Shown here piece after piece: positions 8,442-17,712 of a stretch of 64,000 nt of DNA. The notes under the pieces were generated by a model. It saw only the letters and a list, made by a program, of their open reading frames with translations, did not search any database and had not been told where the DNA came from. Source of the DNA: VFMC01 sp040398525 (GTDB lineage Bacteria > Actinomycetota > Acidimicrobiia > Acidimicrobiales > Ilumatobacteraceae); assembly GCA_040398525.1 (NCBI GenBank), contig JBBATY010000002.1, positions 145,304 through 209,303 on the forward strand, written 5' to 3'. A program made the position numbers and the translations under genes. Position 1 is the stretch's first letter. Every line of letters begins with the position of its first letter.

Positions 8442-9539
8442 ATGCACACCATCACCGTCACCATCGAGCACACCGACGGCGCGGCCCGCGCCACGACAGC
8501 ATCGGCCGCTCGCGGCACCTACCGGACGCCCTGCTTCATGCCGGTGGGGACACGCGGGGCGATCAAGTACCTGAGCGCCGCCGACTACGAGCGCCTCGGA
8601 GCCGAGATCGTCCTCGGCAACACCTACCACCTGATGCTCCGGCCAGGGGCCCAGACGATCGCCGAGCTCGGCGGTCTGGGCCGCTTCGCCGGGTGGGGCG
8701 GGCTCACCCTCACGGATTCGGGCGGGTTCCAGGTGTTCTCCCTCGATCCGAAGGTCGACGACGACGGGGTGACCTTCCGGAGCACGTACGACGGGTCGCG
8801 CCACCGCTTCACGCCCGAGCTCGCAGTGCACACCCAGGAGCTGCTGGGGGCCGACATCCAGATGGTGCTCGACGTCTGCCCGCCGCTGCCGTCGCCGCCC
8901 GAGGTGATCCGTCTTGCGGTCGAGCGGACGAGCGCATGGGCTGCCCGAGCGCGGGCTGCCCATCACCGGGAGGGCCAGGCGCTGTTCGGGATCGTCCAGG
9001 GCGGCATCAGCGAGGTGATGCGGGCCGAGAGCGCGCAGCGCACCGTCGCGCTCGAGTTCGACGGGTACGGCATCGGTGGGCTGAGCGTCGGCGAGACCCG
9101 CGCCGAGATGCTCCCCGCGCTGGCGGCAGCGATCGCCCATCTGCCTGCGGACCGTCCGCGGTACCTGATGGGCGTCGGCGACCCCGCCAGCCTGGTCGAG
9201 GCGGTGGCACTCGGAGTCGACCAGTTCGACTGTGTGATGCAGACCCGTCTCGGTCGGCACGGCACCGCCCTCACCTCCACCGGGAAGTTGCACATCAAGA
9301 ACGCGTCGCACGCGCTGAGCGACGAGCCACTCGATGCCGAGTGCTCGTGCGAGGTGTGCGCCCGGCACAGCCGCGGCTACATCCGCCACCTGTTCCAGGT
9401 CGGCGAGCCGACGGCGTCGCGGCTGGTGAGCATCCACAACGTCTCGTGGACGTTGCAGCTGATGCACCGAATGCGGTTGGCCATCGCCGCAGGCACGTTC
9501 GACCGCCTGCGGCGCGAGGTGCTCGAGGTGTGGGCCTGA
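8442..9539 (+). CDS. tgt: Queuine/preQ1 tRNA-ribosyltransferase (TGT)
   Basis: 365 residues. Exchanges guanine-34 of GU(N) anticodon tRNAs for preQ1. Visible are the general base D92 in LTDSGGFQVFSL, nucleophile D263 in FDCVMQTR, and the zinc site C301, C303, C306 and H332 (CSCEVC then IHN). All catalytic and metal residues are intact and the length is normal. It is the second gene of a two-gene queA-tgt unit. The next gene, yajC, has its own -10 box and probably a separate promoter. Confidence 0.97.
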   Translation: MHTITVTIEHTDGAARATTASAARGTYRTPCFMPVGTRGAIKYLSAADYERLGAEIVLGNTYHLMLRPGAQTIAELGGLGRFAGWGGLTLTDSGGFQVFSLDPKVDDDGVTFRSTYDGSRHRFTPELAVHTQELLGADIQMVLDVCPPLPSPPEVIRLAVERTSAWAARARAAHHREGQALFGIVQGGISEVMRAESAQRTVALEFDGYGIGGLSVGETRAEMLPALAAAIAHLPADRPRYLMGVGDPASLVEAVALGVDQFDCVMQTRLGRHGTALTSTGKLHIKNASHALSDEPLDAECSCEVCARHSRGYIRHLFQVGEPTASRLVSIHNVSWTLQLMHRMRLAIAAGTFDRLRREVLEVWA

Positions 9540-9564
9540 CCGGCTCGGAGGGGTCAGTCGTCGA

Positions 9565-9570
9565 TAGAAT
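9565..9570 (+). promoter_or_regulatory. -10 hexamer TAGAAT for yajC-secD-secF
   Basis: TAGAAT stands 48 nt before the yajC ATG at 9619, implying a leader of about 40 nt. It matches the bacterial -10 consensus well; no clear -35 is seen. Confidence 0.45.
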
Positions 9571-9618
9571 CCGCGCTCGGTCGGGATCCGGCCCTCGCCC
9601 TCTCAGTCTGGGAACCAC

Positions 9619-10026
9619 ATGAACGCAACCGCCCTCGTCGGCCAGTCGTCCTCAGGCGCCTCCACCGGCGCCGCGCTCGTCCAGCTCGGCATCTTCTTGC
9701 TGATCCCTGTGGCGATGTACTTCTTGTTGATCCGGCCCCAGCGGCGTCGCCAGCGCGAACAAGCTGCGATGCAGGCGGCGATCGGTGTTGGCGACGAGGT
9801 GATGACGACCTCCGGTGTCTACGGGTTCATCACCGGGTTCGACGGCGACATCGTGTGGCTCGAGATCGACGACGACGTCCAGATCCGCGTCGCTCGTGCC
9901 GCGGTGCAGCGCAAGGTCGACACCTCCGTCGGTGATGCAGGTGGGGCTCCGAGCCACCAGCCGGACGGCGACAGTGGCCGACCGGCGAAGCCTGCAGCGA
10001 CCGACGACACTGCGGCTGGGTCCTGA
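9619..10026 (+). CDS. yajC: Preprotein translocase accessory subunit YajC
   Basis: 135 residues. Small single-pass membrane protein of the SecDF-YajC complex. One transmembrane helix (LGIFLLIPVAMYFLLI) is followed by the hallmark RPQRRRQRE, a cytosolic domain with GDEVMTTSGVYGFITGF, and an extended low-complexity tail. The TGA at 10024-10026 overlaps the first base of the secD ATG, so the genes are translationally coupled. Confidence 0.94.
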   Translation: MNATALVGQSSSGASTGAALVQLGIFLLIPVAMYFLLIRPQRRRQREQAAMQAAIGVGDEVMTTSGVYGFITGFDGDIVWLEIDDDVQIRVARAAVQRKVDTSVGDAGGAPSHQPDGDSGRPAKPAATDDTAAGS

Positions 10027-11627
10027 TGCGTCGGCGGCTCATCGTCGCGCTGTCGATCCTGCTGACGATCGCGTTCGGCGGTCTGCTCGCCACCCTCGTG
10101 GCCGGCAACCAGCCGGCACTCGGACTCGACCTACAGGGTGGCATCTCCGTCACCCAACAGCCGCTCGGTGAGAAGGGGGTCGACTACGACGACGAGTCGA
10201 TCAACCTCGCTGTCGAGCGGATCCGCGACCGCGTCGACGCGCTCGGAGTGGCCGAGCCGGAGATCATCCGTCAAGGCGACGCGATCGTCGTCAACCTGCC
10301 CGGGGTGAAGGACCAGCAGGAGGCGATCGAGCTCGTGCAGGTGACCGGTCAGGTCTACCTGCGGCCGGTGCAGGGGTGCATCCCGGGCGAACCCGACCCC
10401 TCCGCCTCGACCACCACGACGGCGCCCGCCGATGGGTCGTCGACCACCGTGGCACCCACGACGACTGCCTCGCCAGGCCCGTCGCGTGCAGTGACCTCGG
10501 CGAGCACCACCGTGCCGCCCGCCGACACCACCGCTTCCCCGACGACCACGGCCCCGGCCGATGGTGCCACGACGACCACTGTTGCGCCCGTGACGTCGAC
10601 CCCGATTGCGCCGACACCGGTGCTGTCGGACCCCACACAGCAGCAGGTCCTGCCGCTGCGTGGTGGTGGCCAGTGCCTCGTCGGCCCCGCCGGTGGCACC
10701 GGCGCCGTGTTCGAGAGCGATGCGACTGCAGACATCGTTCAGAACGGTTGGGGAGTGCGGGTGAGCTTGCGCGACGCCGCCGATGGCGTGGGTGTGTGGA
10801 ACCAGCTGGCTGCGGCCTGCTACAGCCGCAACTCCACCTGCCCCTCTGGACAGCTCGCCATCGAGCTCGACGGCGAGATCGTGTCAGCGCCCACGGTCAA
10901 CCAGCCCAGCTTCACCACCGGCGTCGACATCACCGGTCAGTTCAGCGAGCAGGAGGCCCGCGACCTCGCTCGCGTGCTGAAGAGCGGGTCGCTGCCGGTG
11001 CGGATGGAGACCCAGTCGGTGCAGAACGTGTCGCCCACACTGGGCAAGGACTCGCTGCGCGCCGCGCTGATCGCGGGAGCGATCGGCATCGGTCTGGTGC
11101 TCCTGCTGCTGGTGATCTACTACCGCTGGCTCGGCCTCGTCGTCGTCGCCGGGATCACCGTGTCCGGGTCGATCCTCTACAGCATCATCTCGTTGCTCTC
11201 GCGCACGCAGGGCCTCGCCCTGTCGTTGGCGGGTGCTGCAGGCATCATCGTGTCGGTGGGCGTGACGGTCGACTCGTACGTCGTCTACTTCGAACGCCTG
11301 AAAGACGAGGTGCGGCAAGGCCGCACGTTGCGCAACAGCGCCGAGCGCGGCTTCGAAGGGGCCTGGCGGACGATCCTCGTCGCCGACGTGGTGTCGTTCA
11401 TCGGTGCGTTCACCCTGTGGTACCTCACCGTCGGCGCCGTGCGGAACTTCGCGTTCTTCCTCGGCTTGTCGACGATCATCGATCTCGTCGTGTCGTACTT
11501 CTTCACTCGCCCGGTCGTGCTGCTCTTGGCCCGCTCCGACTGGATGACCCGGCACGACGTGTTCGGTGTCGGTGCACCGACGAGTGCCGCGCCGACCACC
11601 GTGGCCACCCAAGGAGGTGCGTCGTGA
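10026..11627 (+). CDS. secD: Protein translocase subunit SecD
   Basis: 533 residues. RND-type membrane protein that uses the proton gradient to complete Sec export. The N-terminal transmembrane helix is followed by the P1 motif LGLDLQGGI (33-40). The C-terminal half has a block of hydrophobic helices (GIGLVLLLLVIYYRW onward), including VSVGVTVDSYVVYFERLKDE. Residues about 124-200 of the periplasmic domain are an unusually long Thr/Pro/Ala-rich tract, expected to be disordered. The end overlaps the secF start by 4 nt. Confidence 0.95.
   Translation: MRRRLIVALSILLTIAFGGLLATLVAGNQPALGLDLQGGISVTQQPLGEKGVDYDDESINLAVERIRDRVDALGVAEPEIIRQGDAIVVNLPGVKDQQEAIELVQVTGQVYLRPVQGCIPGEPDPSASTTTTAPADGSSTTVAPTTTASPGPSRAVTSASTTVPPADTTASPTTTAPADGATTTTVAPVTSTPIAPTPVLSDPTQQQVLPLRGGGQCLVGPAGGTGAVFESDATADIVQNGWGVRVSLRDAADGVGVWNQLAAACYSRNSTCPSGQLAIELDGEIVSAPTVNQPSFTTGVDITGQFSEQEARDLARVLKSGSLPVRMETQSVQNVSPTLGKDSLRAALIAGAIGIGLVLLLLVIYYRWLGLVVVAGITVSGSILYSIISLLSRTQGLALSLAGAAGIIVSVGVTVDSYVVYFERLKDEVRQGRTLRNSAERGFEGAWRTILVADVVSFIGAFTLWYLTVGAVRNFAFFLGLSTIIDLVVSYFFTRPVVLLLARSDWMTRHDVFGVGAPTSAAPTTVATQGGAS
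10395..10625 (+). repeat. Low-complexity Thr/Pro/Ala-coding tract inside secD
   Basis: About 77 codons rich in ACC/ACG, CCC/CCG and GCC encode repeated stretches such as STTTTAPADGSSTTVAPTTT and PTTTAPADGATTTTVAPVT. Two TTTAPADG units (codons 130-137 and 173-180) point to internal duplication. The tract sits on the periplasmic side, between the first part of the P1 domain and the rest. Confidence 0.8.
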
Positions 11628-12811
11628 CCGACACCCTGGAGCCCGTAGCCGCGCCGACGGCGGAAGCTGCCCACAAGCGGCGCAGCGTGTTCGGTCGGCT
11701 GTATCACGGAGAGACCTCGATCGACTTCTGGGGCAAGCGCCGGATCGGGTTCATTGCCTCTGGTGCACTCATCGTGCTCACCGTCGTGTCGTTGCTCGTA
11801 CAGGGCCTGAACCTCGGCATCGACTTCCAGGGTGGGGTCGCGTGGGAGGTCCCGAGCGCCGATCTCACTGTCGATCAGGTGCGGGCAGTGCTCGACGAAC
11901 AGGGCATCGACGGTGGGTCGGCGAAGATTCAAGAGCTGACCTCCGACAGCGGAAGCCGCTACCGGGTGCAGGTCGGCGATCAGCCACAGGACACGGTCGT
12001 GGCGACCCAGCAAGCACTCGCCGATGCTGCCTCGGTCGATGTCGCTGAGGTGTCGACCACCAAGGTGAGTGCCTCCTGGGGTCGGAGCATCACCGAGAAG
12101 GCGGTGCGCGCCCTGGTGATCTTCCTGGTCCTGGTGATGATCTACATCAGTTGGAAGTTCCAGTGGCGAATGGCGCTCGCGGCGATCATCGCCATGCTGC
12201 ACGATGTCTTCATCAGCGTGGGGATCTACTCGCTGCTGGGCTTCGAGATCACACCGGCGACGGTCGTGTCGTTCCTCACCATCCTCGGGTTCTCGCTCTA
12301 CGACACCATCGTCGTGTTCGACAAGATCAACGAGAACACCACACGGTTCTCGGGGAGCCGCCTCGGCCAACCGGACATCATGAACGTGTCGATGAACCAG
12401 GTGCTGATGCGCTCGATCAACACCAGCATCGCCGCAGTGCTGCCGGTGATCGCGCTCTTGGTGGTGGGCGCCTGGATGCTCGGGGCGGTCGCGCTGCAGG
12501 AGTTCGCCCTGGCACTGCTGATCGGCCTGTTGATCGGGTCGTACTCGTCCATCTTCATCGCCGCGCCGCTCTACGTGATCCTCAAGATGCGCGACCAGGC
12601 CAATCGCAGCACGCGGGGCGAGCACGTCACCGGCCCGGAGCTCGAGCGGTTGGTCCTCGGAGGCTCTCCCGAGGGCCATCGCCGTGAACTGGCTCGTGCG
12701 CGGCAGCGCGCCGAGGGCGGCGACATCGACCCCGGGACGATCGTGGCCTCATCGACACCCGAGGCGATCCTCACCCATCCGCCTCGTCCTCGCAAGAAGA
12801 AGCGTCGCTGA
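11624..12811 (+). CDS. secF: Protein translocase subunit SecF
   Basis: 395 residues. Partner of SecD. The GTG at 11624 follows a strong RBS AAGGAGG (11611-11617) and overlaps the secD stop. Visible are the conserved LNLGIDFQGG after the first transmembrane helix, the RND helices (VRALVIFLVLVMIYISW, ISVGIYSLLGFEITPATVVSFLTILGFSLYDTIVVFDKI) and the RSINTSIAAVLPVIALLVVG segment. The C-terminal tail is long, basic and ends RPRKKKRR. Confidence 0.95.
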   Translation: MTDTLEPVAAPTAEAAHKRRSVFGRLYHGETSIDFWGKRRIGFIASGALIVLTVVSLLVQGLNLGIDFQGGVAWEVPSADLTVDQVRAVLDEQGIDGGSAKIQELTSDSGSRYRVQVGDQPQDTVVATQQALADAASVDVAEVSTTKVSASWGRSITEKAVRALVIFLVLVMIYISWKFQWRMALAAIIAMLHDVFISVGIYSLLGFEITPATVVSFLTILGFSLYDTIVVFDKINENTTRFSGSRLGQPDIMNVSMNQVLMRSINTSIAAVLPVIALLVVGAWMLGAVALQEFALALLIGLLIGSYSSIFIAAPLYVILKMRDQANRSTRGEHVTGPELERLVLGGSPEGHRRELARARQRAEGGDIDPGTIVASSTPEAILTHPPRPRKKKRR

Positions 12812-12831
12812 CCGGACCAGGCAGTGGACGG

Positions 12832-12837
12832 TACCCT
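12832..12837 (+). promoter_or_regulatory. -10 hexamer TACCCT for apt-relA
   Basis: TACCCT ends 7 nt before ATG 12845, which favours that ATG over the GTG at 12824 (the GTG lies upstream of the hexamer). Leaderless transcript inferred. Confidence 0.5.
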
Positions 12838-12844
12838 GACGAAC

Positions 12845-13372
12845 ATGTCCGCCGACACCAGCTGGCTCACGGGTCTCGTCCGCGAGATCGTCGACTACCC
12901 CCAGCCGGGGGAGCGGTTCCGCGACATCACGCCACTGCTCGGTGACGGGCCAGCGTTCGGACGGGCGATCGACGAGCTCGTTGCGCGCGTCGGCGACACC
13001 CCTGTCGACCGGGTACTCGGCATGGAAGCGCGCGGATTCATCGTCGGGGCGCCCGTTGCGTACCAACTGCGGGCCGGGTTCGTCCCGGTCCGCAAAGCAG
13101 GCAAGCTGCCCTGGGCCGTGGTGCGCGAGGAGTACCGGCACGAGCACGGCACCGACCTTCTCGAGATGCATCGTGATGCCATCCGGCCAGGTGAACATGT
13201 CCTGGTGGTCGACGATGTGCTCGCCACAGGGGGCACTGCTGCTGCAGCCTGCCGACTCGTCGAGGAACTCGGCGGCCAGGTGATCGGTGTCGGCGTGCTC
13301 ATCGAGATCGACGCCCTCGACGGGCGTGGCCGCTTGGCTGGCCGGCGGGTCGAGTCGCTGGTGCGGTACTAG
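12845..13372 (+). CDS. apt: Adenine phosphoribosyltransferase
   Basis: 175 residues. Salvages adenine to AMP with PRPP. The type I PRTase features are present: FRDITPLL near the N-terminus and the PRPP loop VLVVDDVLATGGTAAAA. The stop codon (TAG, 13370-13372) is fused to the RBS AGGAGG of relA, so apt and relA are co-transcribed. The secDF-apt-relA order is a conserved actinobacterial arrangement that couples purine salvage to the nucleotide alarmone enzyme. Confidence 0.95.
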   Translation: MSADTSWLTGLVREIVDYPQPGERFRDITPLLGDGPAFGRAIDELVARVGDTPVDRVLGMEARGFIVGAPVAYQLRAGFVPVRKAGKLPWAVVREEYRHEHGTDLLEMHRDAIRPGEHVLVVDDVLATGGTAAAACRLVEELGGQVIGVGVLIEIDALDGRGRLAGRRVESLVRY

Positions 13373-13380
13373 GAGGCCTC

Positions 13381-15591
13381 GTGGCGACCGTCGATCGTGT
13401 GCTGCCCTGGCGTCGGCACCAGCCGACACCCGCCGACGAGCTCACCCCGCTGCTCACTGCCTATCGCCGGCGTCGTCCGAAGGCGCCGATCGGGCTGATC
13501 AACCACGCCTACGAAGTGGCCTGCGAGGCACATCGCCACCAGACCCGTTCGAGTGGCGAGAGCTACATCAACCATCCGCTCGCTGTGGCGCGCATCGTCG
13601 CCGACATCGGTCTCGACGACGTGTCGCTTGCGGCGGCCCTGCTGCATGATGCCGTGGAGGACACCGAGATCTCCCTCGCCGACGTCGAGCGGGAGTTCGG
13701 CTCCGAGGTGTCGACGATCGTCGACGGTGTCACCAAGCTCGATCGCATCCAGTTCGACTCCAAAGAGGCCCAGCAGGCTGCGACGATGCGCAAGATGCTC
13801 GTCGCCATGGCGCGCGATCTGCGGGTGCTGATCATCAAGCTCGCCGATCGGCTGCACAACATGCGCACGATCGCAGCGATGCCGAGCGAGAAGCAGCAGC
13901 GCATCGCCCAGGAGACGCTCGACATCTACGCGCCGCTGGCCCACAGACTCGGCATTCAGGAGGTGCGTCAGCAACTCGAGGACCTTGCCTTCGCCTCGCT
14001 GGCACCGAAGCGCTACGCCGAGCTCGACCATCTGGTGAGCACCCGGACCCCCGAGCGCGACGTCTATCTGGCCAAGGCGATCTCCGAGGTCCGCGGGCGG
14101 CTCGCTGCGGTAGGCATTCCGGCCGAGGTCACCGGTCGTGGCAAGCACCTCTGGAGCATCTACGAGAAGATGGTGCAGAAGGGTCGGGAGTTCGACGAGA
14201 TCTTCGACCTCGTCGCGATCCGGGTGATCGTCGACTCGGTGAAGGACTGCTACGCCGCCCTTGGCTCGATCCACGGCAACTACACGCCGATCGTGGGTCG
14301 TTTCAAGGACTACATCGCGATGCCCAAGTTCAACCTCTATCAGAGCTTGCATACGACGGTGATCGGGCCCGGCGGCAAGGTGATCGAGGTCCAGATCCGG
14401 TCGCGCGAGATGCACCAGCGTGCCGAGTGGGGTGTGGCGGCGCACTGGGCGTACAAGGACGACGCAGCGGCACACGACATCGACTGGTTGAACCGGATCA
14501 TCGACTGGCAGTCCGACCTCGCCGATCCGGCCGCCTTCATGGAGAACCTGAAGAGCGACCTCGAGCAGGACGAGATCTTCGTGTTCACCCCCAAGGGCAA
14601 GGTGGTGGCGCTGCCGAAGGGCTCGTGCCCGGTCGACTTCGCCTACGCAGTCCACACCGAGGTCGGTCACAGCTGCATCGGCGCAAAGGTGAACGGCCGG
14701 CTCGTTGCGCTCGACTCGAAGCTGCGCAGCGGCGACACGTGCGAGATCTTCACCTCGAAACTCGACTCGGCAGGCCCGTCGCGCGATTGGCTTCAGTTCT
14801 CCGTGTCGCCGCGCGCCCGCAACAAGATCAGGCAGTGGTTCTCGCGCGAGCGGCGCGGCGACATGATCGAGGTCGGTCGCGATGAGCTGACGCGTGAGCT
14901 CCGTCGTCAGGCGCTGCCGTTGCAGCGGGTCTGGAAGAGCGATGCCCTTGCTGAAGAGGTCGCCGCCGCCGGCTACACCGATCTCGACAGCGTGCTCGCC
15001 GCTGTCGGCGAGCAGCACATCTCGGCCGCATCGTTCGCCCAGAAGGTGGCCCGCGCCTACCAGGACAGCGACGACGATCAGATGTCGACGAGTGCCCTGT
15101 CGCCGGTCCGCAGCCGTCGTGGTAGGAACCCGGGGGTGATCGTCGAGGGCCTCGACGACGTGCTGATTCGCTTGTCGAAGTGCTGCACTCCTGTGCCAGG
15201 CGACGACATCATCGGCTTCGTCACACGTGGCCGCGGAGTGTCGGTGCATCGAGCCGACTGTGCCAATGCCGAGAGTCTGATGAGCGAGCAGGCGCCGCGT
15301 CTGATCGACGTGGAGTGGGCCGGTGACCAGGTGGGCACGCTGTTCCGGGCTGGTGTGGAGGTGATCGCCTTCGACCGCTCGCGACTCTTGCGCGATGTCG
15401 CCAACTCGCTGTCCGAGCAGCATGTCAACATCGTCGCCTGCTCGACCCACACCGGGACCGATCGCGTGGCCCGGATGCGCTTCGAGTTCGAGATGGCCGA
15501 CCCGTCGCACCTCGAGTCGGTGCTGCGCACGATCAAGACCATCGACGCCGTCTACGACGCGTATCGAATCGTGCCCGGTAAGGGGGACTGA
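13381..15591 (+). CDS. relA: Bifunctional (p)ppGpp synthetase/hydrolase (RelA/SpoT homologue)
   Basis: 736 residues, full-length RSH enzyme. The HD hydrolase domain is intact (H89-D90 in LLHDAVEDTE). The synthetase domain carries RFKDYIAMPK (307-316), the RXKD type found in bifunctional enzymes, plus YQSLHTTV and EVQIRS. A TGS domain (about 398-460), a zinc-finger-like region with CCTPVPGD and a C-terminal ACT domain follow. It is therefore expected both to make and to degrade (p)ppGpp. Start GTG 13381 with RBS AGGAGG 4 nt upstream. Confidence 0.96.
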   Translation: MATVDRVLPWRRHQPTPADELTPLLTAYRRRRPKAPIGLINHAYEVACEAHRHQTRSSGESYINHPLAVARIVADIGLDDVSLAAALLHDAVEDTEISLADVEREFGSEVSTIVDGVTKLDRIQFDSKEAQQAATMRKMLVAMARDLRVLIIKLADRLHNMRTIAAMPSEKQQRIAQETLDIYAPLAHRLGIQEVRQQLEDLAFASLAPKRYAELDHLVSTRTPERDVYLAKAISEVRGRLAAVGIPAEVTGRGKHLWSIYEKMVQKGREFDEIFDLVAIRVIVDSVKDCYAALGSIHGNYTPIVGRFKDYIAMPKFNLYQSLHTTVIGPGGKVIEVQIRSREMHQRAEWGVAAHWAYKDDAAAHDIDWLNRIIDWQSDLADPAAFMENLKSDLEQDEIFVFTPKGKVVALPKGSCPVDFAYAVHTEVGHSCIGAKVNGRLVALDSKLRSGDTCEIFTSKLDSAGPSRDWLQFSVSPRARNKIRQWFSRERRGDMIEVGRDELTRELRRQALPLQRVWKSDALAEEVAAAGYTDLDSVLAAVGEQHISAASFAQKVARAYQDSDDDQMSTSALSPVRSRRGRNPGVIVEGLDDVLIRLSKCCTPVPGDDIIGFVTRGRGVSVHRADCANAESLMSEQAPRLIDVEWAGDQVGTLFRAGVEVIAFDRSRLLRDVANSLSEQHVNIVACSTHTGTDRVARMRFEFEMADPSHLESVLRTIKTIDAVYDAYRIVPGKGD

Positions 15592-16358
15592 TGAGCGGTC
15601 GACGGGTGCTGGTCACAGCAGCGGCTTCAGGCATCGGTCGGGCAATCGCCGAAGCGTTCGTGGCGGCAGGCGACCAGGTCTACGTGTGTGACGTCGACGA
15701 GGAGGCGCTGCGCCGCTTCGCCGCCGAGGTGCCGAACGCCACAGCGACCAGGGTCGATCTCGCCGACGGCGACGCGATCGATCGTTGGCTCGACGCCGCT
15801 TTGGCCGACTTGGGAGGTGTCGACGTGCTGGTCAACAACGCCGGCACCAAGGGCCCGACGGCGAACGTCGAGGACGTCACTCCCGACGAGTGGCAGCACT
15901 GCCTGGCGGTGACCCTCGACTCGCATTTCCGCTGCGCACGACGGGTGGCTCCGCTGCTCAAGTCCCAGGGGAGCGGGACGATCATCGGGATTTCGTCGAC
16001 CGCAGGACAGGTGGGGTACGGGCAGCGCACGCCCTATGCAGCGGCGAAGTGGGCGGTGATCGGCCTGGTCAAGTCGTTGGCGGTCGAGCTCGGTCCCTTC
16101 GGAGTCACCTGCAACGCGATCTGCCCGGGCTCGGTTCGCGGCGATCGCATGGATCGCGTCGTCGCGTCCGAGGCGGCGCGCCGGGGTGTCGATCCGCAGG
16201 TGGTCGCCGACGAGTACGTCGCAGGGCAATCGGTGAAGCGGTTCGTGGAGGCGAGCGAGATCGCCGACATGTGCCTGTTCCTCGCGTCACCCGCTGCGGC
16301 GATGGTGTCGGGCCAGGCAATCGCCGTCGACGGCCACACCGAGACGTTCCACCTCTGA
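15591..16358 (+). CDS. Short-chain dehydrogenase/reductase
   Basis: 255 residues, classical SDR. The N-terminal nucleotide-binding motif is TAAASGIG (normally TGxxxGIG). Also visible are D34 in CDVDE (NAD preference likely), NNAG at 82-85, catalytic S135/S136 and the Y149-x3-K153 pair (YAAAK). The start overlaps the relA stop by one base (TGATG), so it is probably the third gene of apt-relA. The substrate is unknown and no functional link to relA is evident. Confidence 0.85.
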   Translation: MSGRRVLVTAAASGIGRAIAEAFVAAGDQVYVCDVDEEALRRFAAEVPNATATRVDLADGDAIDRWLDAALADLGGVDVLVNNAGTKGPTANVEDVTPDEWQHCLAVTLDSHFRCARRVAPLLKSQGSGTIIGISSTAGQVGYGQRTPYAAAKWAVIGLVKSLAVELGPFGVTCNAICPGSVRGDRMDRVVASEAARRGVDPQVVADEYVAGQSVKRFVEASEIADMCLFLASPAAAMVSGQAIAVDGHTETFHL

Positions 16359-16371
16359 GCCCCCAGGGCTC
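16357..16371 (+). terminator. Short hairpin at the end of the SDR gene
   Basis: Perfect inverted repeat GAGCCC-CCA-GGGCTC, beginning inside the stop codon. There is no T-tract, so an intrinsic terminator role is uncertain. Confidence 0.3.
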
Positions 16372-16417
16372 TCCATCTCCGAGTCGTAATCCACCCTGGC
16401 AGAGCAGCGGTGGCGGG

Positions 16418-16423
16418 TAGGAT
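16418..16423 (+). promoter_or_regulatory. -10 hexamer TAGGAT for hisS-aspS
   Basis: TAGGAT lies 8 nt before the hisS GTG at 16432; near-leaderless transcription is inferred. Confidence 0.5.
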
Positions 16424-16431
16424 CGACCACC

Positions 16432-17712
16432 GTGCCCGAGTTCCAGACCAGCCCCGGGATGCGCGACATCCTGCCGCCCGAGTCGGCTCGCTGGCGTCGT
16501 TTCGTGTCGGTGTTCGCCGAGGTCGCTGAGGGCGCCGGGTACGGCCAGGTCATCTCGCCGCTGCTCGAAGACCTCGGGGTGTTCCAGCGCATCGGTGACG
16601 CGACCGACGTGGTCACCAAGGAGATGTACGACTTCGTCGACAAGGGGGGCAGGCACATCGCCCTGCGCCCCGAGCTCACGGCATCGGTGTGCCGGGCCTT
16701 CGTGCAGCACCGCCCGCTCACCCCGTGGAAGGTGTGGTACACGGGCTCGCAGTTCCGCTACGAGAAGCCCCAGCGCGGCCGGTACCGCCAGTTCGACCAG
16801 GTCGGCATCGAGGTGCTCGGTGCGGACGACCCCTACCTCGACGTCGAGGTGATCGCTCTCGGCTGGGAGTTCTTCCAGCGCCTCGGCCTGCGTCGGGTCG
16901 ACCTCCTGGTCAATTCGCTCGGCGAGCCGGACGACCGGGCAAGGTATGTGGAGGCGCTGCGGGCCCACTTCTCGGCCAACCTCGATGCGTTGAGCCCGGA
17001 GAGCCGAGTCACGCTCGAGAAGAACCCATTGCGCGTGCTCGATTCCAAACGCGAGCAGGATGCGCCGGTCGTGGCGGCCGCCCCGCGCATTGCCGACTTC
17101 TACGGCGCCGAAGCGTCGGCCCACTTCGCCAAGGTGCTCGAGGGCCTCAGCGCCCTCGGGATCCCCTTCCACGTCGACGCGCGGCTGGTTCGTGGTCTCG
17201 ACTACTACCGACGCACGACATTCGAGTTCCAGGGCGCAACGCTCGACTCTGCGCAGAACGCCCTCGGCGGAGGTGGTCGGTACGACGGCCTCGTCGAGTC
17301 ACTCGGTGGGCCTCCGACGCATGGCGTCGGTTTCGCCATCGGCCTCGACCGGACGCTGATCGCCTGCGACGACGAAGGAGTCTTCGAGCCACCGTCGACC
17401 GCTGTCGACGTGTTCGTCGTCGACACCACGGGCGGACTCGAAGCGCTGCGGCTGACGGGCGAACTGCGCGCTGCGGGCATCCGCTGCGACCGGGCCTACG
17501 AGTCGCGCAGCATGAAGAGCCAGATGAAGTCCGCCGATCGCAGCCGGGCGCCCCTCGCGCTGATCGTCGGCACCGACGAGCTCGCTGCTGGGACCGTCGT
17601 CGTGCGGCCCCTACGCGCCGAGCGTTCCGACACCGACGCCCCGCCTGCCGCCGGCCAGTACTCCATCGACCGGCACGATCTGATCGACCACCTGAAGAAG
17701 GCACTTCCATGA
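16432..17712 (+). CDS. hisS: Histidyl-tRNA synthetase
   Basis: 426 residues, class II synthetase. Typical N-terminus FQTSPGMRDILPPES, motif 2 region (YTGSQFRYEKPQRGRYRQFDQVGIE), the histidine-binding loop VRGLDYYRRTTFE, motif 3 GGGGRYDGLVESLGG...GVGFAIGLDR and a C-terminal anticodon-binding domain with RAAGIRCDR. The stop overlaps the aspS start by 4 nt (ATGA), a common hisS-aspS pairing. Confidence 0.97.
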   Translation: MPEFQTSPGMRDILPPESARWRRFVSVFAEVAEGAGYGQVISPLLEDLGVFQRIGDATDVVTKEMYDFVDKGGRHIALRPELTASVCRAFVQHRPLTPWKVWYTGSQFRYEKPQRGRYRQFDQVGIEVLGADDPYLDVEVIALGWEFFQRLGLRRVDLLVNSLGEPDDRARYVEALRAHFSANLDALSPESRVTLEKNPLRVLDSKREQDAPVVAAAPRIADFYGAEASAHFAKVLEGLSALGIPFHVDARLVRGLDYYRRTTFEFQGATLDSAQNALGGGGRYDGLVESLGGPPTHGVGFAIGLDRTLIACDDEGVFEPPSTAVDVFVVDTTGGLEALRLTGELRAAGIRCDRAYESRSMKSQMKSADRSRAPLALIVGTDELAAGTVVVRPLRAERSDTDAPPAAGQYSIDRHDLIDHLKKALP

